Source: Pinus tabuliformis
Lineage: Eukaryota; Streptophyta; Pinopsida; Pinales; Pinaceae
Assembly: GCA_031772625.1 (NCBI GenBank)
Contig: CM062804.1
Coordinates: 1,020,804,514-1,020,868,513 of the forward strand
Direction of reading: 5' to 3'
Length of the DNA stretch: 64,000 nucleotides
Position 1 is the first letter of the stretch; the number at the start of each line of letters is the position of its first letter. The translations under genes were made by a program, and so were the position numbers. Below the pieces are notes generated by a model, which searched no databases, had not been told where the DNA came from, and worked only from the letters and a program-made list of their open reading frames with translations. Positions 32,715 to 46,000 of the stretch are shown here, piece by piece.

Positions 32715-35700
32715 TCAAAAAACTGTAACTTTTTTTCAAGTGTTTATTAAAAGCATTTAGTAAAGTGTTATGAGTCCTAAACCTTAAGCATCTATTAAAA
32801 CTTTAAACACTAAACCATAAACACTAAGCATTTTATAGCATTTTAACTGGAGTTTTGTAATCTTTCTTTAAGTTTTTATTAAAATAATTTTCTTAAAGTG
32901 TTATAAACCCTAAACCATAAACCTAATAATTTTAGAACATTTTAAACCGTAAGCATTTTATAACATTTTAACAAGCGTTTTGTAACTTCTTTTAAGCATT
33001 TATTAAAAATATTTACTAAAGTGTTATAAGCCCTAAACCCTAATCATTTTATAACGTTTTAAAGTTTGTTTTGAATTTGTTTTTAGTTTTTATTAAAATA
33101 ATTTACTATAGTGTTATAAACTCTAAACAATAATACTTAAACCCTAAGAATTTTATAAGATTTAAAACCCTAAATCATAGGCCCTAAACCTTAAACCCTA
33201 AACCCTACACCCTAAACATTTTATAACATTTTAAACCCTAAACCTTAAGGATCTTATAACATTTTAACAAGTGTTTCATACCTTTTTTTAAGTGTTAATT
33301 ACAATAATTTACTAAAGTGTGATAAACCCTAACCACTAAACCCTGAGAATTTTATAACATTTAAAACCATATACCCTAAACCCTTAACCCTCAACCCTAA
33401 GAACTTTATAAAATTTAAGCAAGCGTTTGTAACTTTACTTTAACTATTTATTAAAATCATTTACTAAAGTGTTATAAACACTAAACCCGAATCACTAAAC
33501 CCTAAACCCTAAGGATTTTATAACAATTTTAAACCCTAAAGCCCAAAATCTAAACCCCAAACCATAAACCCTAAATGCTAAACCCTAAACCCTAAACCCT
33601 AAACCTCAAATCCGAAATCGAAACCCTAAACCCTAAACCCTAAACTAAATTGTTATGAACCTTACACCATAAACACTATTAATTTAATAACATTTTAACA
33701 AGCATTATGTAAATATTTGTAAGTGTTTATTAAATGCATTCACTAAATTTTTATAAACATTAAACCACAAACCATAAACCCTAAGAATTTTATAACATTT
33801 TAAACCCTAAATCCTAAAACCTAAACCCTAAATCCTAACCACTAAGCATTTTATAACATTTTAAACCCTAAACGATAAGAATTTGATAACCTTTTAAACC
33901 TTAAGCCCTAAACATTATACCCTAAGAATTTTATAGCATTTTAACAAGTGTTTTATAACTTTTTTTAAAGTTTTTATTAAAATCAATTAATAAAGTTTTA
34001 TAAACCCTAAACACTACACCCTAAGTATTTTATAACATTTTAAACCCTAAACCCTAAACCCTAATCATTATATAACATTTTAACAAGTCTTTGGTAATTT
34101 TTTTACATGTTTATTAAAAGCATTTAATCAAGTGTTACAAACCATAGAACCTAAACCCTAAACCCTAAAAGCATTTAATCAAGTGTTACAAACCATAAAA
34201 CCTAAATAATTTATCGCATTTTAAAGTCAAAGAGTAAATCCTAAGCATTTTATAACATTTTATTAAGCTTTTTGTAGTTTTCTTTAAGTTTTTGTTAAAA
34301 CCATTTAGTAAAATGTTCTAAACCTTAAATAATAAACCCTAAACCCTAAGAATTTTATAACATTTTAAACTCTAAATACTAAACCCTAACCCTTAGGCAT
34401 TTATAATAGTTTAACAAGCGTTTTGTAACCCTTTTTTAAATGTTCATTAAAATTATTCACTAAAATGTTATCAAACCTAAAACCTAATCATTGAGCATTT
34501 TATAGCATTTTAAACCCTAAACCCTAAGAATTGTATAACATCTCAAACCTTGAACCCTAAACATTATACCCTAAGAATTTTATAACATTTTAGCAAGAAA
34601 TTTGTAACTTTTATTTTAAGTTTTTATTAAAATAATTTACTAAAGTGTTACAAACCCTAATCCATAAAACATAAACTCTAAACCCTAAACCCTACACCCT
34701 AAGCATTTTATAACATTTTAAACCCTAAACCCTAAACCCTAAGCATTTTATAACAGTTTAACAAGAGTTTTGATTTTTTTTAAGTGTTTAATAAAAGAAT
34801 TTAATATTTTTTTATAAAACCTAAACCGTAAACACTAAGCGTTATGGATATTATAATATTTTAAACCCTAAACGCTAAGAATTTTATAACGTTATAAACC
34901 CTAAATCATATGAATTTTATAACATTTCAACAAGCATTCTCTAACTTTTTTTTAGTGTTTATTAAAAGAACTTAGTAAAGTGTTATAAACCCTAAACCCT
35001 AGGAATTTTATAGCATTTTAACATGCATTTTGTAACCCTTTTTTTAAGTGTTGATTAGAAGTATTTACTAATTTTTTATAAAACCTAAACCTTAAACCCT
35101 AATCCTTTTATAACATTTTAAACCTTAATCCATAAGAATTCTATAACATTATAAACCGTGAATCATGTGAATTTTATAATATTTCAACAAGCATTCTCGA
35201 ACATTTTTTTATTGTTTCTTAAAAGTATTTAGTAAAGTGTTATAAGCTGTAAATGCTAAGCATTTTATAACATTTTAACAAGCATTTTGTAACCCTTTTT
35301 TAATTGCTGATTATAAGTATTTACTATTTTTTTATAAAACGTAAACCTTAAACCCTAAGCCTTTTATAACATTTTGAACCTTAAACCTAATAATTTTATA
35401 AAATTTTAAACCCTAAGCCCTAAACATTATACCCTAAGAATTTTACAACATTTTAACAAGTGTTTTCTAACTTTTTTTAAGTGTTTATCAAAATCATTTA
35501 CTAAAGTTTTATAAACCCTAACCGCTAAACCCTAAACTCTAAGCTCTAAACCATACACCCTAAGCAGTTATAACATTTTAATATTATAATATTTTAAATC
35601 CTAAACCCTAATAATTTTACAGCATTCTAAACCATAAATCATATGAATTTTATAACATTTCTACAATCATTCTCTAACTTTTTCTTAGTGTTTATTAAAA

Positions 35701-36200
35701 CAATTTAGTAAAGTGTTATAAACCCTAAACCCTAAGCCTTAAACCCTAAACCTTAAGCATCTATTAAAATTTTCAACACTAAACCCTAAACCCTAAACCT
35801 TAAGCATTTTATAACATTTTAACTAAGGTTTTGTAACATTTATTTAATTGTTTATTAAAATTATTTACTAAAGTGTTATAAACCCTAATCCCTAATTCCT
35901 AAACCTTGAACCCTAAACCCTAAAAATTTATAACATTTTATCAAGATTTTTGTAACCTTTTTTAAGCTTTTATTAAAAGGATTTAATAAACTATTATAAA
36001 CCCTAAACCCTAATCATTTTAAATTGCTACGAAACTTTTTTTTATGTTTTTGTTAAAACCATTTACTAAAGTGTTATAAACCCTAAACCATAACCCTAAA
36101 CCCTAATAATTTTATAAAATTAAAAACCCTACATCCTAAAACTTAAACCCTAAACCCTAAATCCTACACCCTAAACATTTTATAACATTGTAATTAGTTA
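32715..36200. repeat. Telomere-motif satellite, interstitial
   Basis: About 3.5 kb of degenerate tandem units. Each unit combines an AT-rich part (TTTTATAACATTTTAACAAG, a T-run, GTGTTTATTAAAA, TTTACTAAAGTGTTATAA) with one to several copies of the plant telomere motif CCCTAAA. About 22 GTTTATTAAAA-type boxes give a mean spacing near 155 bp (range about 90-280). All motifs point the same way, with the C-rich strand on the plus strand. The longest pure runs are only a few heptamers (for example near 33580-33650). Non-telomeric DNA continues on both sides, so this is an interstitial array and not a chromosome end. Confidence 0.9.
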
Positions 36201-36599
36201 TTTCATAGGTTTATGATCGACAAAAAAAATGTAAGCCTAAACCCTAAAAGAATGCCTCAGTACCAATATTCAAAATGGAACTCGTTTGAACACTTCCATG
36301 GGCTTCTAGCTCGTCCTAGAAGGGAGAAAAAAATTTACCCTTCGAAAAAAAAATTAGAATATCAAAAGCACTTATCAATCTTGATGGTTATATTAATTTT
36401 TTATATTTTAAAAAATTGGGAAATATTTTTAATAACTAGTCAATATTTTTTTAACTTTATGAATGTTTTATGTCTTTTAGAAGCTTTAAGTTATGATAAA
36501 ATAAAGAATATTACATTTACATGACGTGGCCTTCAATATTGAAAATATTTTTTAAGATTTTCATGTTGGGAGTGAGGACACTATGACCACTGCATCGAC

Positions 36600-37260
36600 T
36601 ACACCTTTGCATTTATGATCCATTTAATTGTTGATTTTCCAAGTACCAATAGATCTCAACATGTTATCATTGTTAAGTTAGACACCATTTTACCAACCTA
36701 TATGACCAATGTATCCAATTTCTATCACTCCATATTTTCCATCAAGTTATTAACTTTCTACCTGATATTCCCAGTTCATAACACTTGGCTCACCCTCAGG
36801 GTTCTTTTCACTATACCACATGATCTATCTCATTGGTTTGCATTTGTTATCCATTCATTCTTTGGTGGTATTCACAGATTGATGTGATGACTTATAAAAC
36901 AAGAAATGGAGCATATTAAGGAGAACAATGGAATAAAGACAAACAAAATATTCTTGTAATAACGACAATGCATATAAACCATCCTCTATTTGATAAACTC
37001 CCCAATTAGGTTGAAGAGGAATACTAATTTAAGCAGAAGGTGACCATAATCATTCCTCATCATGTCTCCAACTTCTAGTGCATGGAGGACCTTATTAATG
37101 AAGAACACCATCAATCTCATAGTAGAAATAGTTTTGCTTGAAGTAACAATGTTAACTTTCACTTTGGTCGAGGTTCAAGTCATTCTTGTAAGTTCCCTAC
37201 AAGAACTTCTAGTAATCAATCTCATCTTCAGGAGCATGTTTCTAGTCCAAAAATTGTATT
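36600..37260 (+). pseudogene. Possible relic of a Ty3/gypsy integrase
   Basis: The 90-codon frame at 36615-36887 reads LIVDFPSTNRSQHVIIVKLD then ILPTYMT, which recalls the gypsy integrase core (IVDLPS..., VIVVVVDR..., FIPT). Downstream, another frame gives SQIDVMTYK, vaguely like the HPQTDGQTER motif. Catalytic context is lost and frames are broken. It could also be chance similarity in AT-rich DNA. Confidence 0.28.
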
Positions 37261-37789
37261 AATGTGACATTTGGATCTTTGGTGAGGCCATTCTTGTAAT
37301 CGCCCTACACGAATTTCCAAGAATCAAGCCCCTCTTCATGAGCCTAGTTCTCGACTAAAATTTGTTTTAGTTTCTTGCATATTTTAGTTACTTGTCATAT
37401 ACAAAACCTAATTAATTTTAATTTCTTGGCATAAAATGGTTTGTGTGCACTAGTGGTTCGATGTGTGTTTAGATATTGGATGAATTGCACGTTTCTTTTA
37501 TTTTAGCGGAAACTTGTTGCATATAAAAACATCTATGAAATTTTCAGGTAGGAGTGTACATTTTTATATGCGAGTTCCTTTCAAGTGAAATAAAATACTA
37601 AAAATAACTCAGTGAGAGGGAAACTAATTTATTTTCATTTAAAATCTTCTATTTTCACCACATCTGAACTTGTTAGCTACACACGACTGCATGCTAATGG
37701 TGATATGATTCTCTCATGTTTTCATTGGATACATAACAATTTGATAACTCAAAGTGAGATTATTAGTTTTGAATGTTATTTTTTGCATT

Positions 37790-38452
37790 CCCTTCTCCTC
37801 ATCTCATTCCCCCTCTCCCTCCATCTCCCTCACTCTCTCTGTCTCCATCTCCCCCTCTCCCATTATACTCCCCAATCCCTCCCTCTCTCCCAATCTCTCT
37901 TCTTGTCTCTCTCCCCTTCCCCCTCCCCCCCTCTCTCCCTCTCCCTCTCCATATTCCCCTCTCTCACTCTCTCCCCTTCTTGCTCCAATCCCCCCTCTCC
38001 CAATCCTACTCTCACCCTTCCCCTCTCTCCCCCCACCTATCTCACTGTCTACTCCTCTCCCTCCCCCTATCCCTCTTCCTATCATCCTCTCTCTCCCCCT
38101 CTCTCTCCTCTTCCTCTCCCTCTCTCTCTCTCTACCCCCCACTTTATTACTCTCTCTCCCCATCTCCTCTACTCTCTCTACCTCTCCCTCCCCTTTTCTC
38201 CTCTCCTAGTCTCTTCCCCTCCTTCTCCCACTCCCCCTATCCCTTTCCCACTCTCCCCCTCTTTCTCTTTCTCTCCTCCTCCCCCTCTCTCCTCCTCTCC
38301 CTCTCCCCCTCTCCCCTCCCCTCTCTCTTTGTCTCCCTCCCCCTACCTCCCCCTCTCTCCCTACCCCTCTTGCTTTCTCTCCCCTCATCCTCTCTCTCTC
38401 ACTCTCTCTCCCTCTTTCTCTCTCTATCCCACTCTCCCACCCCTTATTCCTC

Positions 38453-38494
<42 letters not shown>

Positions 38495-39975
38495 ACCTAT
38501 CTCTTTCTCTCTCCCTCTCTCTTTGTCCCTTGATCTCCTCCCTCCCTCCTCTCTCCCTATCTCCATCTCTCTCCCTATCCACCCTCCCTCCTCTCTCCCT
38601 ATCTCCATCTCTCTCCCTATCCACCCTCCCTCCTCTCTCCTGCTCTCTCTCTTCCTCTTCTTCTCCATCTATCCCTCCCTCCCTCTCTCTCTCTCCCTCA
38701 CATAATCTTTCTCTCCCTATCTCTCCTCCTCCCTTGACCCTCGCCCACTCCCTCCCTCCCTATACCTCTCTTTCTAACTCTCCCTCTCTCTCTCCCCCTC
38801 TCCCTCTTCCCCTCGCTCCCTCTCTCTCTCCCTCAAAACTCTATCTCACCCCCTCCTCTCTCTCTCCTTCTCTTTCCCTACCCCTACCCTCGCCCCCCCT
38901 CTCTCTCCCCCACTCCCTCCCTCTCTCTCCCCAACTGCTTCCTCCTCTCTTCTTTCTCCCTCTCCCTCCCTCCATCCCTCTCTCTCCCTCTCTCCATCTC
39001 CCTCTCTCTCCCCCTCCTACCCCCACTACCTTTATCTCTCTCTCTCTCCCTCTCCTCCCTCCCACCACTCTCCCACTATTTCCCTCACTATCCCTCTCCC
39101 CCTCGCCCTATCACACTCTCTCCTCCTCTTCCTCCCCCTCTTCCTCTCTCTCCATATCTCTCTCCTCCTCTCTCACTTTCTTCACCCTACCCTCCCCTCT
39201 CCCACTTTGTCTCCCCTCTACCTCTTCTTCTCTCTCTCCCTCTCCCCATCCCCCTCTCTAACTCTCTCCCTCTCCCCATCCCCCTCTCTAACTCTCTCCC
39301 CCTCCTGCTCGCACTCTCCTTCTCTCTCTCCCTCTCTCTCCCTATCCCTCTCACTCTACCTCTCTCTGTCTCTCTCCTTCTTCATCTTCCTCTCTCGCTT
39401 CCCTTCCCCAGCTCTCTTCCCCTCCCTCTCATTGTCTCCCTCTCTCTTTCTCTCTTTCTCTCTTTCTCTCTACCCCTCCACCTCACCCTCTCCCACTATC
39501 TTCCCCTCCTCCTCTTGCTCGAACTCCCCCTCTCCCACTCTCTCCCCCATTTTTTTTTCTCTCTCTCTCTTTATCCCCCTCTCTCCCCATCTCCTTCTCC
39601 CTCTCCCCCCAAATTCTCTCTCTCTCACCTACCCTCCCACCCTCTATCTCCCTCACCCCCCTCCATCTCCCTACTCCTCTCCCTCTCTATCCCCATCCCA
39701 CTAACTCTATCCATCTCTCTCTCCCCCTCCCTCCCCCTCTTTCTCTCCCCTTCCCTCACCATCTCTCTCTTCTTCCCTCTCCACCTCTCCCTCTCCCTCT
39801 CCCCCTCCCTCTCCACCTCTCCCTCTCCTTCTTCACCTCTTGCCCCATCTCCCCACACTTCCCTCCCTCTCTCTCTCCTACTCTCCCTCCCCCTCTCTTT
39901 TCTCTCACTCTCCCTCTATCCATATCTCTCTCTCTCTCTCTCTCCTCTCCTCTCTCTCTCTCTCTCCCCCCCCCA

Positions 39976-40022
<47 letters not shown>

Positions 40023-40025
40023 GTA

Positions 40026-40057
<32 letters not shown>

Positions 40058-40847
40058 GCATCTCTTTCTCTCACTATTTCTCTCTCTATATCTCCTCCTC
40101 TCCCTTCCCCTCCCCCTCCTCTTCCTCCCTCTCCTTGTCTCTCTCTCTCTCTCTCCCTCTCCCACTCCCCCTCCCTTTCTCTCTTCCCCTTCCCATCTCC
40201 CTCTCCAACTCTCTCTCCCTCGTGCTCTCTCTCTCCCCACCCTCTCTCTCCTACTCTCTCCCTCCCCCTCACTTACCCCACCTATATCTCTCTCTATCCC
40301 ACTCCCTATAGCTCACTCCCTCCGTCCCTCTCTCCCTCTAGCTCCCTCCCTCCTACTCCCCCTCCCACCCGCTCTGCCTCTCTCCCTCTCTCCTTTCATT
40401 ATCTCTTTCCCTCTCCCTCTCCCTATCCCCTTGCTATCTCCCTCCCTCACCCTCTCCCTCTCCACCTCCCCCTTTCCCACCTTCTCCTCATCTCATTCCC
40501 CATCTCCCTCCATCTCCCTCTACCTCTCCTCGTCTCTCTCCCACTCTCTCCCTCTTCCTCTCTCACACACCCTCTCCCCCTCCATTTCTCTCACTCTCTC
40601 CCCTTCCTTCTCCCGATCCCCTCTCTGCACCCACATATCTCTCTCTCTTCTTCTCTCCCTCTCCCTCTCCCTCTCCCCCCTCCCCCTCTCTCTCACCGTC
40701 GCTCCTCCTCTCTCCCTCTCTAGATCTCCCCCCATCTACCCCTCTCCCTCTATCTCTCTCTCTAACTCTCTTCCCCTATCCATCTCTCCCCTTCTCTCCT
40801 TGCCCCTCTCGCACTCTCTCCCATTCTCTCCCTCCCCCTCTCCCTCT

Positions 40848-40908
<61 letters not shown>

Positions 40909-40985
40909 CCTCCTCCACCCCCCTACCTCTCTTCGTCCACCCCTCTTACGCTCTTGCTCTCTCATGCCCCCCACACTCTCATTAT
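37790..40985. repeat. 3.2-kb polypyrimidine tract (CT-rich)
   Basis: The plus strand is almost wholly C and T: CTCTCT and CCCTCTCC runs with rare A or G. Embedded are perfect (CT)n stretches (for example about 38449-38489, 39976-40019 and 40851-40902) and local duplications such as CTATCCACCCTCCCTCCTCT (about 38575 and 38623). Long Ser/Leu/Pro open frames (up to 549 codons) on this strand and Arg/Glu/Gly frames on the other result from base composition, not genes. Mirror-symmetric pyrimidine runs of this kind can form intramolecular triplexes. Confidence 0.95.
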
Positions 40986-41903
40986 CTCTCTCGCTCTCAT
41001 TATCACCATCATATCATCAAACAACCTAAAGCATTCCATTTAACAAACAAAAATATAATCATTGTTATCATAATCATATCATTTAACAAATACAATCCAC
41101 GTCATGTAGCAAACAAAAACATCTTATCAATTAGAAATCAATAATCATGATATTATTTAAGAAAACCAATCACTATATCGTCTAACAAACAAAAAAATAA
41201 ATACATACATAAACATATACACATTAAACATGCAAAAAATGTCAACATCATATTATCTTTCAATGCAATCCTATTATCTAATTAGCAAAAGCACAACCAT
41301 CATATCACATAAACAGATAAAATTTACTTTCATTTAAAAAATCACATAAAGTACACCAACATATACATATCATTACAAATAAAAAACAATGTCTATACAT
41401 AACTATCGATGTCAGGTCATCTAACCAATATGTCATCTTATAAAAAAATACAATTTATGGGTACATTGAAAAAAACAATTAAGCCTCTTTTCACATTTGA
41501 ATAATCAAACACATCCATTTCACGCATCTTATAAAAATAAAACAATTCTACTCATGAATAAATTATATAATATGATCCAATTTCCAAATGAAAAATAATT
41601 ACATATAATAAAATAATACATAGATATCCTTTCACGTTATAAACAATCAATTATATATAAAAAAATTCAATTCAAAATAATATTCTTTTCATTATTATAT
41701 AATTTCAAATCAATAAATAATTATACAAACACAAATATAACTAAACAATTCAAATATTATTTAACAATTCAAATATTATTTTATTGCGCAGGTAAAAAAA
41801 AATATTGCAACACTAATCTAACATGGGTTTGGTCGATGCCAATAGAGAAGGATGTAGATTTTCTTTTGTTAAGTTGTTTGACAATATAGCATCAAATCCA
41901 TAT

Positions 41904-41962
<59 letters not shown>

Positions 41963-42299
41963 AAATTGTAAGGGTGAAAGAGAGAAAAAACCAATTAGGA
42001 GAGAGGCATCACAAAACCTAATGTTAGTGCATATTGCTACTGTCATTCTATTGAACCCCTTTTTTGTCATTCCGGTATTCGTGCTTTTTCTCACTGATAA
42101 GAAAGATGAAAATACAACAACAATACATAAATTCCTTATCATCACAACGATCACTATAAATTATAAATTATTTGAGTAAACTGTGATACATGAAAATAAA
42201 GAAATGCATGGCAATCTGAACATTATTTTCAATAAAAAAAATAGGCAGACATATTTACCCTAAAATGAACATTGATTTTATAAGACCCCGCAAGTCAAG
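40986..42299. other. A-rich intergenic DNA
   Basis: No gene. The first 500 bp repeat loose motifs such as ATCATATCA(T/C)(C/T)(A/T)AACA and (C/T)AAACAAAAA. Confidence 0.5.
41900..41960. repeat. (TA)n microsatellite
   Basis: About 30 TA dinucleotides with one phase break near 41912. Confidence 0.95.
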
Positions 42300-43060
42300 A
42301 AATGCTTACCTCTCATGGATGAATCCACAGGCTCTCAGAAATTTCTTCTCCAGAAAAACCCTCCCAATGGCATCTTCAGAAAAACCCTCCCAATGGCATC
42401 TTCGACCACTGTTGGAATCTTCAGTCCCGGAGATGAGATGAGATGGCCCAATAGCGGGATTCATAGGCCCTGTTTTTCTGGAGGGATGCATCCCTCCATG
42501 GATGCAGAGGATTTGGGATTTAATTTTAAAAACGAAGAAAATCAAACCAAAAAAAAGCATTTCAATTCGATTTTAAAAGAAGACTTCAATTTTAAAAGAA
42601 GAAAATAAGCGGTAAAAAATAGACAGAATGGAGCTATATCAATGAAATTAAATGATTATCTGCAACCTATAATCAGAGTGATCAAATACAAAGAGTTGGA
42701 AAATAAATTTACCAGAGCCAAACCAAATGATATGATGGAGGATGCGTCCCTCCCTTGGCTTTCAAGTTCAATAGATTCAGAAAATTCAGATTGATTGGAG
42801 GGAGTCCCTCCAAATCCAAATCGAATATGAGACCTTGCTCCCATCTTCAATGTCACCCACTTTCCCATCTTCAATGTCACCCACTTTACGACTCCCAGTG
42901 GCCACCGCCCAGATACCTCTGACAGATGGATTCACAACAACATGGACCGTAGGCTCTGAGGAATTGCTTGTCCAGAAAAACGCTCCCAGTGGCCACGGTT
43001 GGCATCTTCTAATATGGTCATCACCCAGATCCAACGGTTAGATTGGCAGGAGGCAGAGGT
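42300..43060 (-). repeat. Dispersed repeat family, copy B (inverted to 6600-7800)
   Basis: Reverse-complement blocks shared with copy A: ATAATCAGAGTGATC (42670), GGCTCT(C/G)AG then CCAGAAAAAC(C/G)CTCCCA (42329 and 42950), GGATGCAGAGGATTT (42496), ATGGTCATCACCCAGATCCAAC (43014). Internal duplications include a 26-bp unit CAGAAAAACCCTCCCAATGG (42353 and 42379) and CATCTTCAATGTCACCCACTTT (42843 and 42867). No protein family recognised. Confidence 0.55.
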
Positions 43061-46000
43061 CTATGACCGGCTGAGGGATTGCCAATGGAAGTTATGACTC
43101 CATCGAAGTCAATTGGGTTTTATTTATTACTAGCTGCATAGCCATCTGCACATAATATTGCTATGGAGGAGGCACAATATTTTCCAATTTCCATCTCTCC
43201 AACATAACATTGTGGAGATTTCATCATCTTTTGAAAGCCATTAGTACGACCAACTTCACCCGACAGAGTTTTCTTAAATCTCCAGTCCCAGAACCTTGTG
43301 GACATTTCCACACCTATTGAGAAGAATTCCAGAATCAGTATGGTGTAACATCCCATACCCAATTCGCATTGCTATTCTGACTTGACTTGAGCCGGATTTT
43401 TTTTATAGTTCACCTTCTGCTCCTAGCTGTCTTTTAATGATGAACTGCGCCTATCAAGAAAAAAATCAGTGTCAGAAATGGAACTCAACCCAAAGATTCA
43501 TATGCATGAGAAGCCTAATCATTAAACGCATTGGCCAGGAGTTAGAAGGCGGGACAAATTGCCCACGTAGACATCGTTCCATACTTCTCCAAGAATCTGC
43601 ATGTGGTGCTAATTGTTACTAACCTAGAGGTAAAATCATGTCCATGGAACCTGGATCCATGACAGGCTGAGGATCCTTTCTCTCGATCTCGATCCTCAGC
43701 CTTTCTCTCGATATCGATTTCGATTTCTGTGGAATGATGGACATCTATGCAGCTGGTCTTATTAAAAAAACCCAAGAAAACAACTAGACACAGAAAAGCA
43801 CTTTAATTCACTTTACAGAAATCGGGCTATGTTAATGAAATTTCCAAAATTAAATCGATTTCTCTCTCATTCATTTAGGTATACCAGAATCATTTACGTG
43901 TGATGGAGAGTCAAATGCATCAGATATGGTACAAGGGATTAACTCAAACTTTGACATTTGAGAGGTATGGTACACATACATTAATTAATGGTGGTCATAT
44001 ATGAGTGTTTGTGAATGGTGGATTTGAGACAATTGTTGCGAATTCCGATTCCAGGCCATAGATCTAAGTTTTTCTGTTCACATCTTCCTCTTCTATTTGT
44101 CATATGTATTCATTCCCATAGAAATGCATGCCACAAACAACATCATCTATTTCAAAATGAGATAAAGATTCCAGGCCATGGCTCGGGTATGCCAAAAAAG
44201 TTGTGATCCCTTAAAGATTCCAAGCCATCGCTAGTGAAGAGCGGATCATAGTTTATAGAAACAGTGCATGAAATGCTTTGTTTGAAATTTTCCTACAGAT
44301 ATTTGGGTTTTCTTTTTAAGAAATGCTTTGCATGAAATTATCTACACAACCACGTCATGTATAGGCGTGGGTGTAAATTTGGAATATTCAGACTTGAATT
44401 TTAATTTTCGGTCAATAGTACTTTTTGTAATCTTGGCCGACGCCTTTTTTGTAATCTTGGCCGAGGACTTTTCTAGTCCACTACTTTTGGCTGTCATCAT
44501 TTCAATTTCTATTTCTCTCTTAATTCATTCAATATAATTGACCGCGTCAATATCATTATAAAACAAATTACTCTTTCTAAGTTTTACATTCAATATAATT
44601 AACAGGTCGTTAAATTTTTCTATCTCTTAATTCATTCCATATAATTGACGTACTTATTCAACGTAAATATCAATATAATAAAATTATTCTGTGTAAGTTT
44701 TACTTATTTTTCAATTGAAAAACGAAAGCTTTTTTAATTGGAAGTTATAGTTTACGCAAAAATTCTTTATGTAATATAGGTTAGTGTAAGTTTTTTTTGG
44801 TTCTGTGTTTTCTATTATCAACAATTAATATTTCTTTGAAGTTACTATAAATGACCGAAGAGAGCTAGTTATATTTTTCTATTTCTTTCATTTTTATGTA
44901 TTCAATAATATATATAGTATATTTTCGTTTAGGTTTCAATATATTTTTTATATGTTTTTATTTATGTTTTAATGATAATCGATTTACTCTTAAGTTTGAT
45001 ATGCATTTTTTAATTTGAAAATCACAAGTTTTTATATCAAATTATATGTTTAGTCTTTCAAATGTGATTGGTAACTCAAACTTAAGATGAAGTCAAAATT
45101 AATTAGATCGATAAACATGTTTCTTTTAAAATAGAATAAGAATTCCCAAAATTTAATTTAATTATTAATTATTATTAGATTTATGGTAAGACCATTAAAT
45201 ATTCTATGACTTTTTTAGTGGTATATGCAAATCGAAGACTCAGATTTATGTGCAAGGTAGTTATGCTCTTTTTGTCATTAATGGAACTGATTAATTAACA
45301 AAATCATATGAGCAAGTTTCATATTTAAGGAGTTACGATTTTTTCGGCATGTGATATTGAGAAGCCATGACTCTGGCCCATGGTATCGTAGCATTCCCTA
45401 TTTATAGATTAAGAAACTCCTTAATAAAGTGGATATAAATATTCATTGATAAAAATATTCTTCCATGCTTTCTGAAATAAATATATGCTTAACTTATAAT
45501 AATAATAATAAAATATCTAATTTCATAATTTTTTAATTTTACCATCCTAAGATGTATTAACATTCACTAGTCATTTAATTAATCTAATGGTGCTATTACC
45601 TAAATTTCTATTAAAAATGTATTATTTTTTTAAATATTGATAATTTAACTGCATTTTAAATATTTTAAAGCTACATTAATACTAAAGGTTTTAAATATTT
45701 GAAAATACATTTTATAGTGAATACTCCGGTGTTTACCACTTTTTGTTAATGATATGGAGAGTGAGATAATTTATCTTATTTTGGCTATTGGATTTGTGTG
45801 TTTAATTTTTTTTAGTATAGAGTCTTCTCAAATGACATGCACACTTCGCTTCATATAGTTTGAAGTGTAGAAAGAATTTCATTTTTTTTCTTCTTACTTT
45901 GCCTTGCTCTTTTTTTGTTCTTGTAGTTTTAGATATATTTTGTTAATTTTATTTAGTTTTTATACAATACTGAACAACTAAAAGTTTATCCTAGAAGACA

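Noticed and set aside
32715-36200. A chromosome end or true telomere
   Set aside because: The heptamers are degenerate, interspersed with a fixed AT-rich unit, and flanked by long non-telomeric DNA on both sides.
37612-41144. Several long plus-strand open frames (up to 549 codons) rich in Ser, Leu and Pro, and Arg/Glu/Gly-rich minus frames
   Set aside because: They follow from the polypyrimidine composition, which lacks stop codons in most frames. No domain or codon pattern supports genes.
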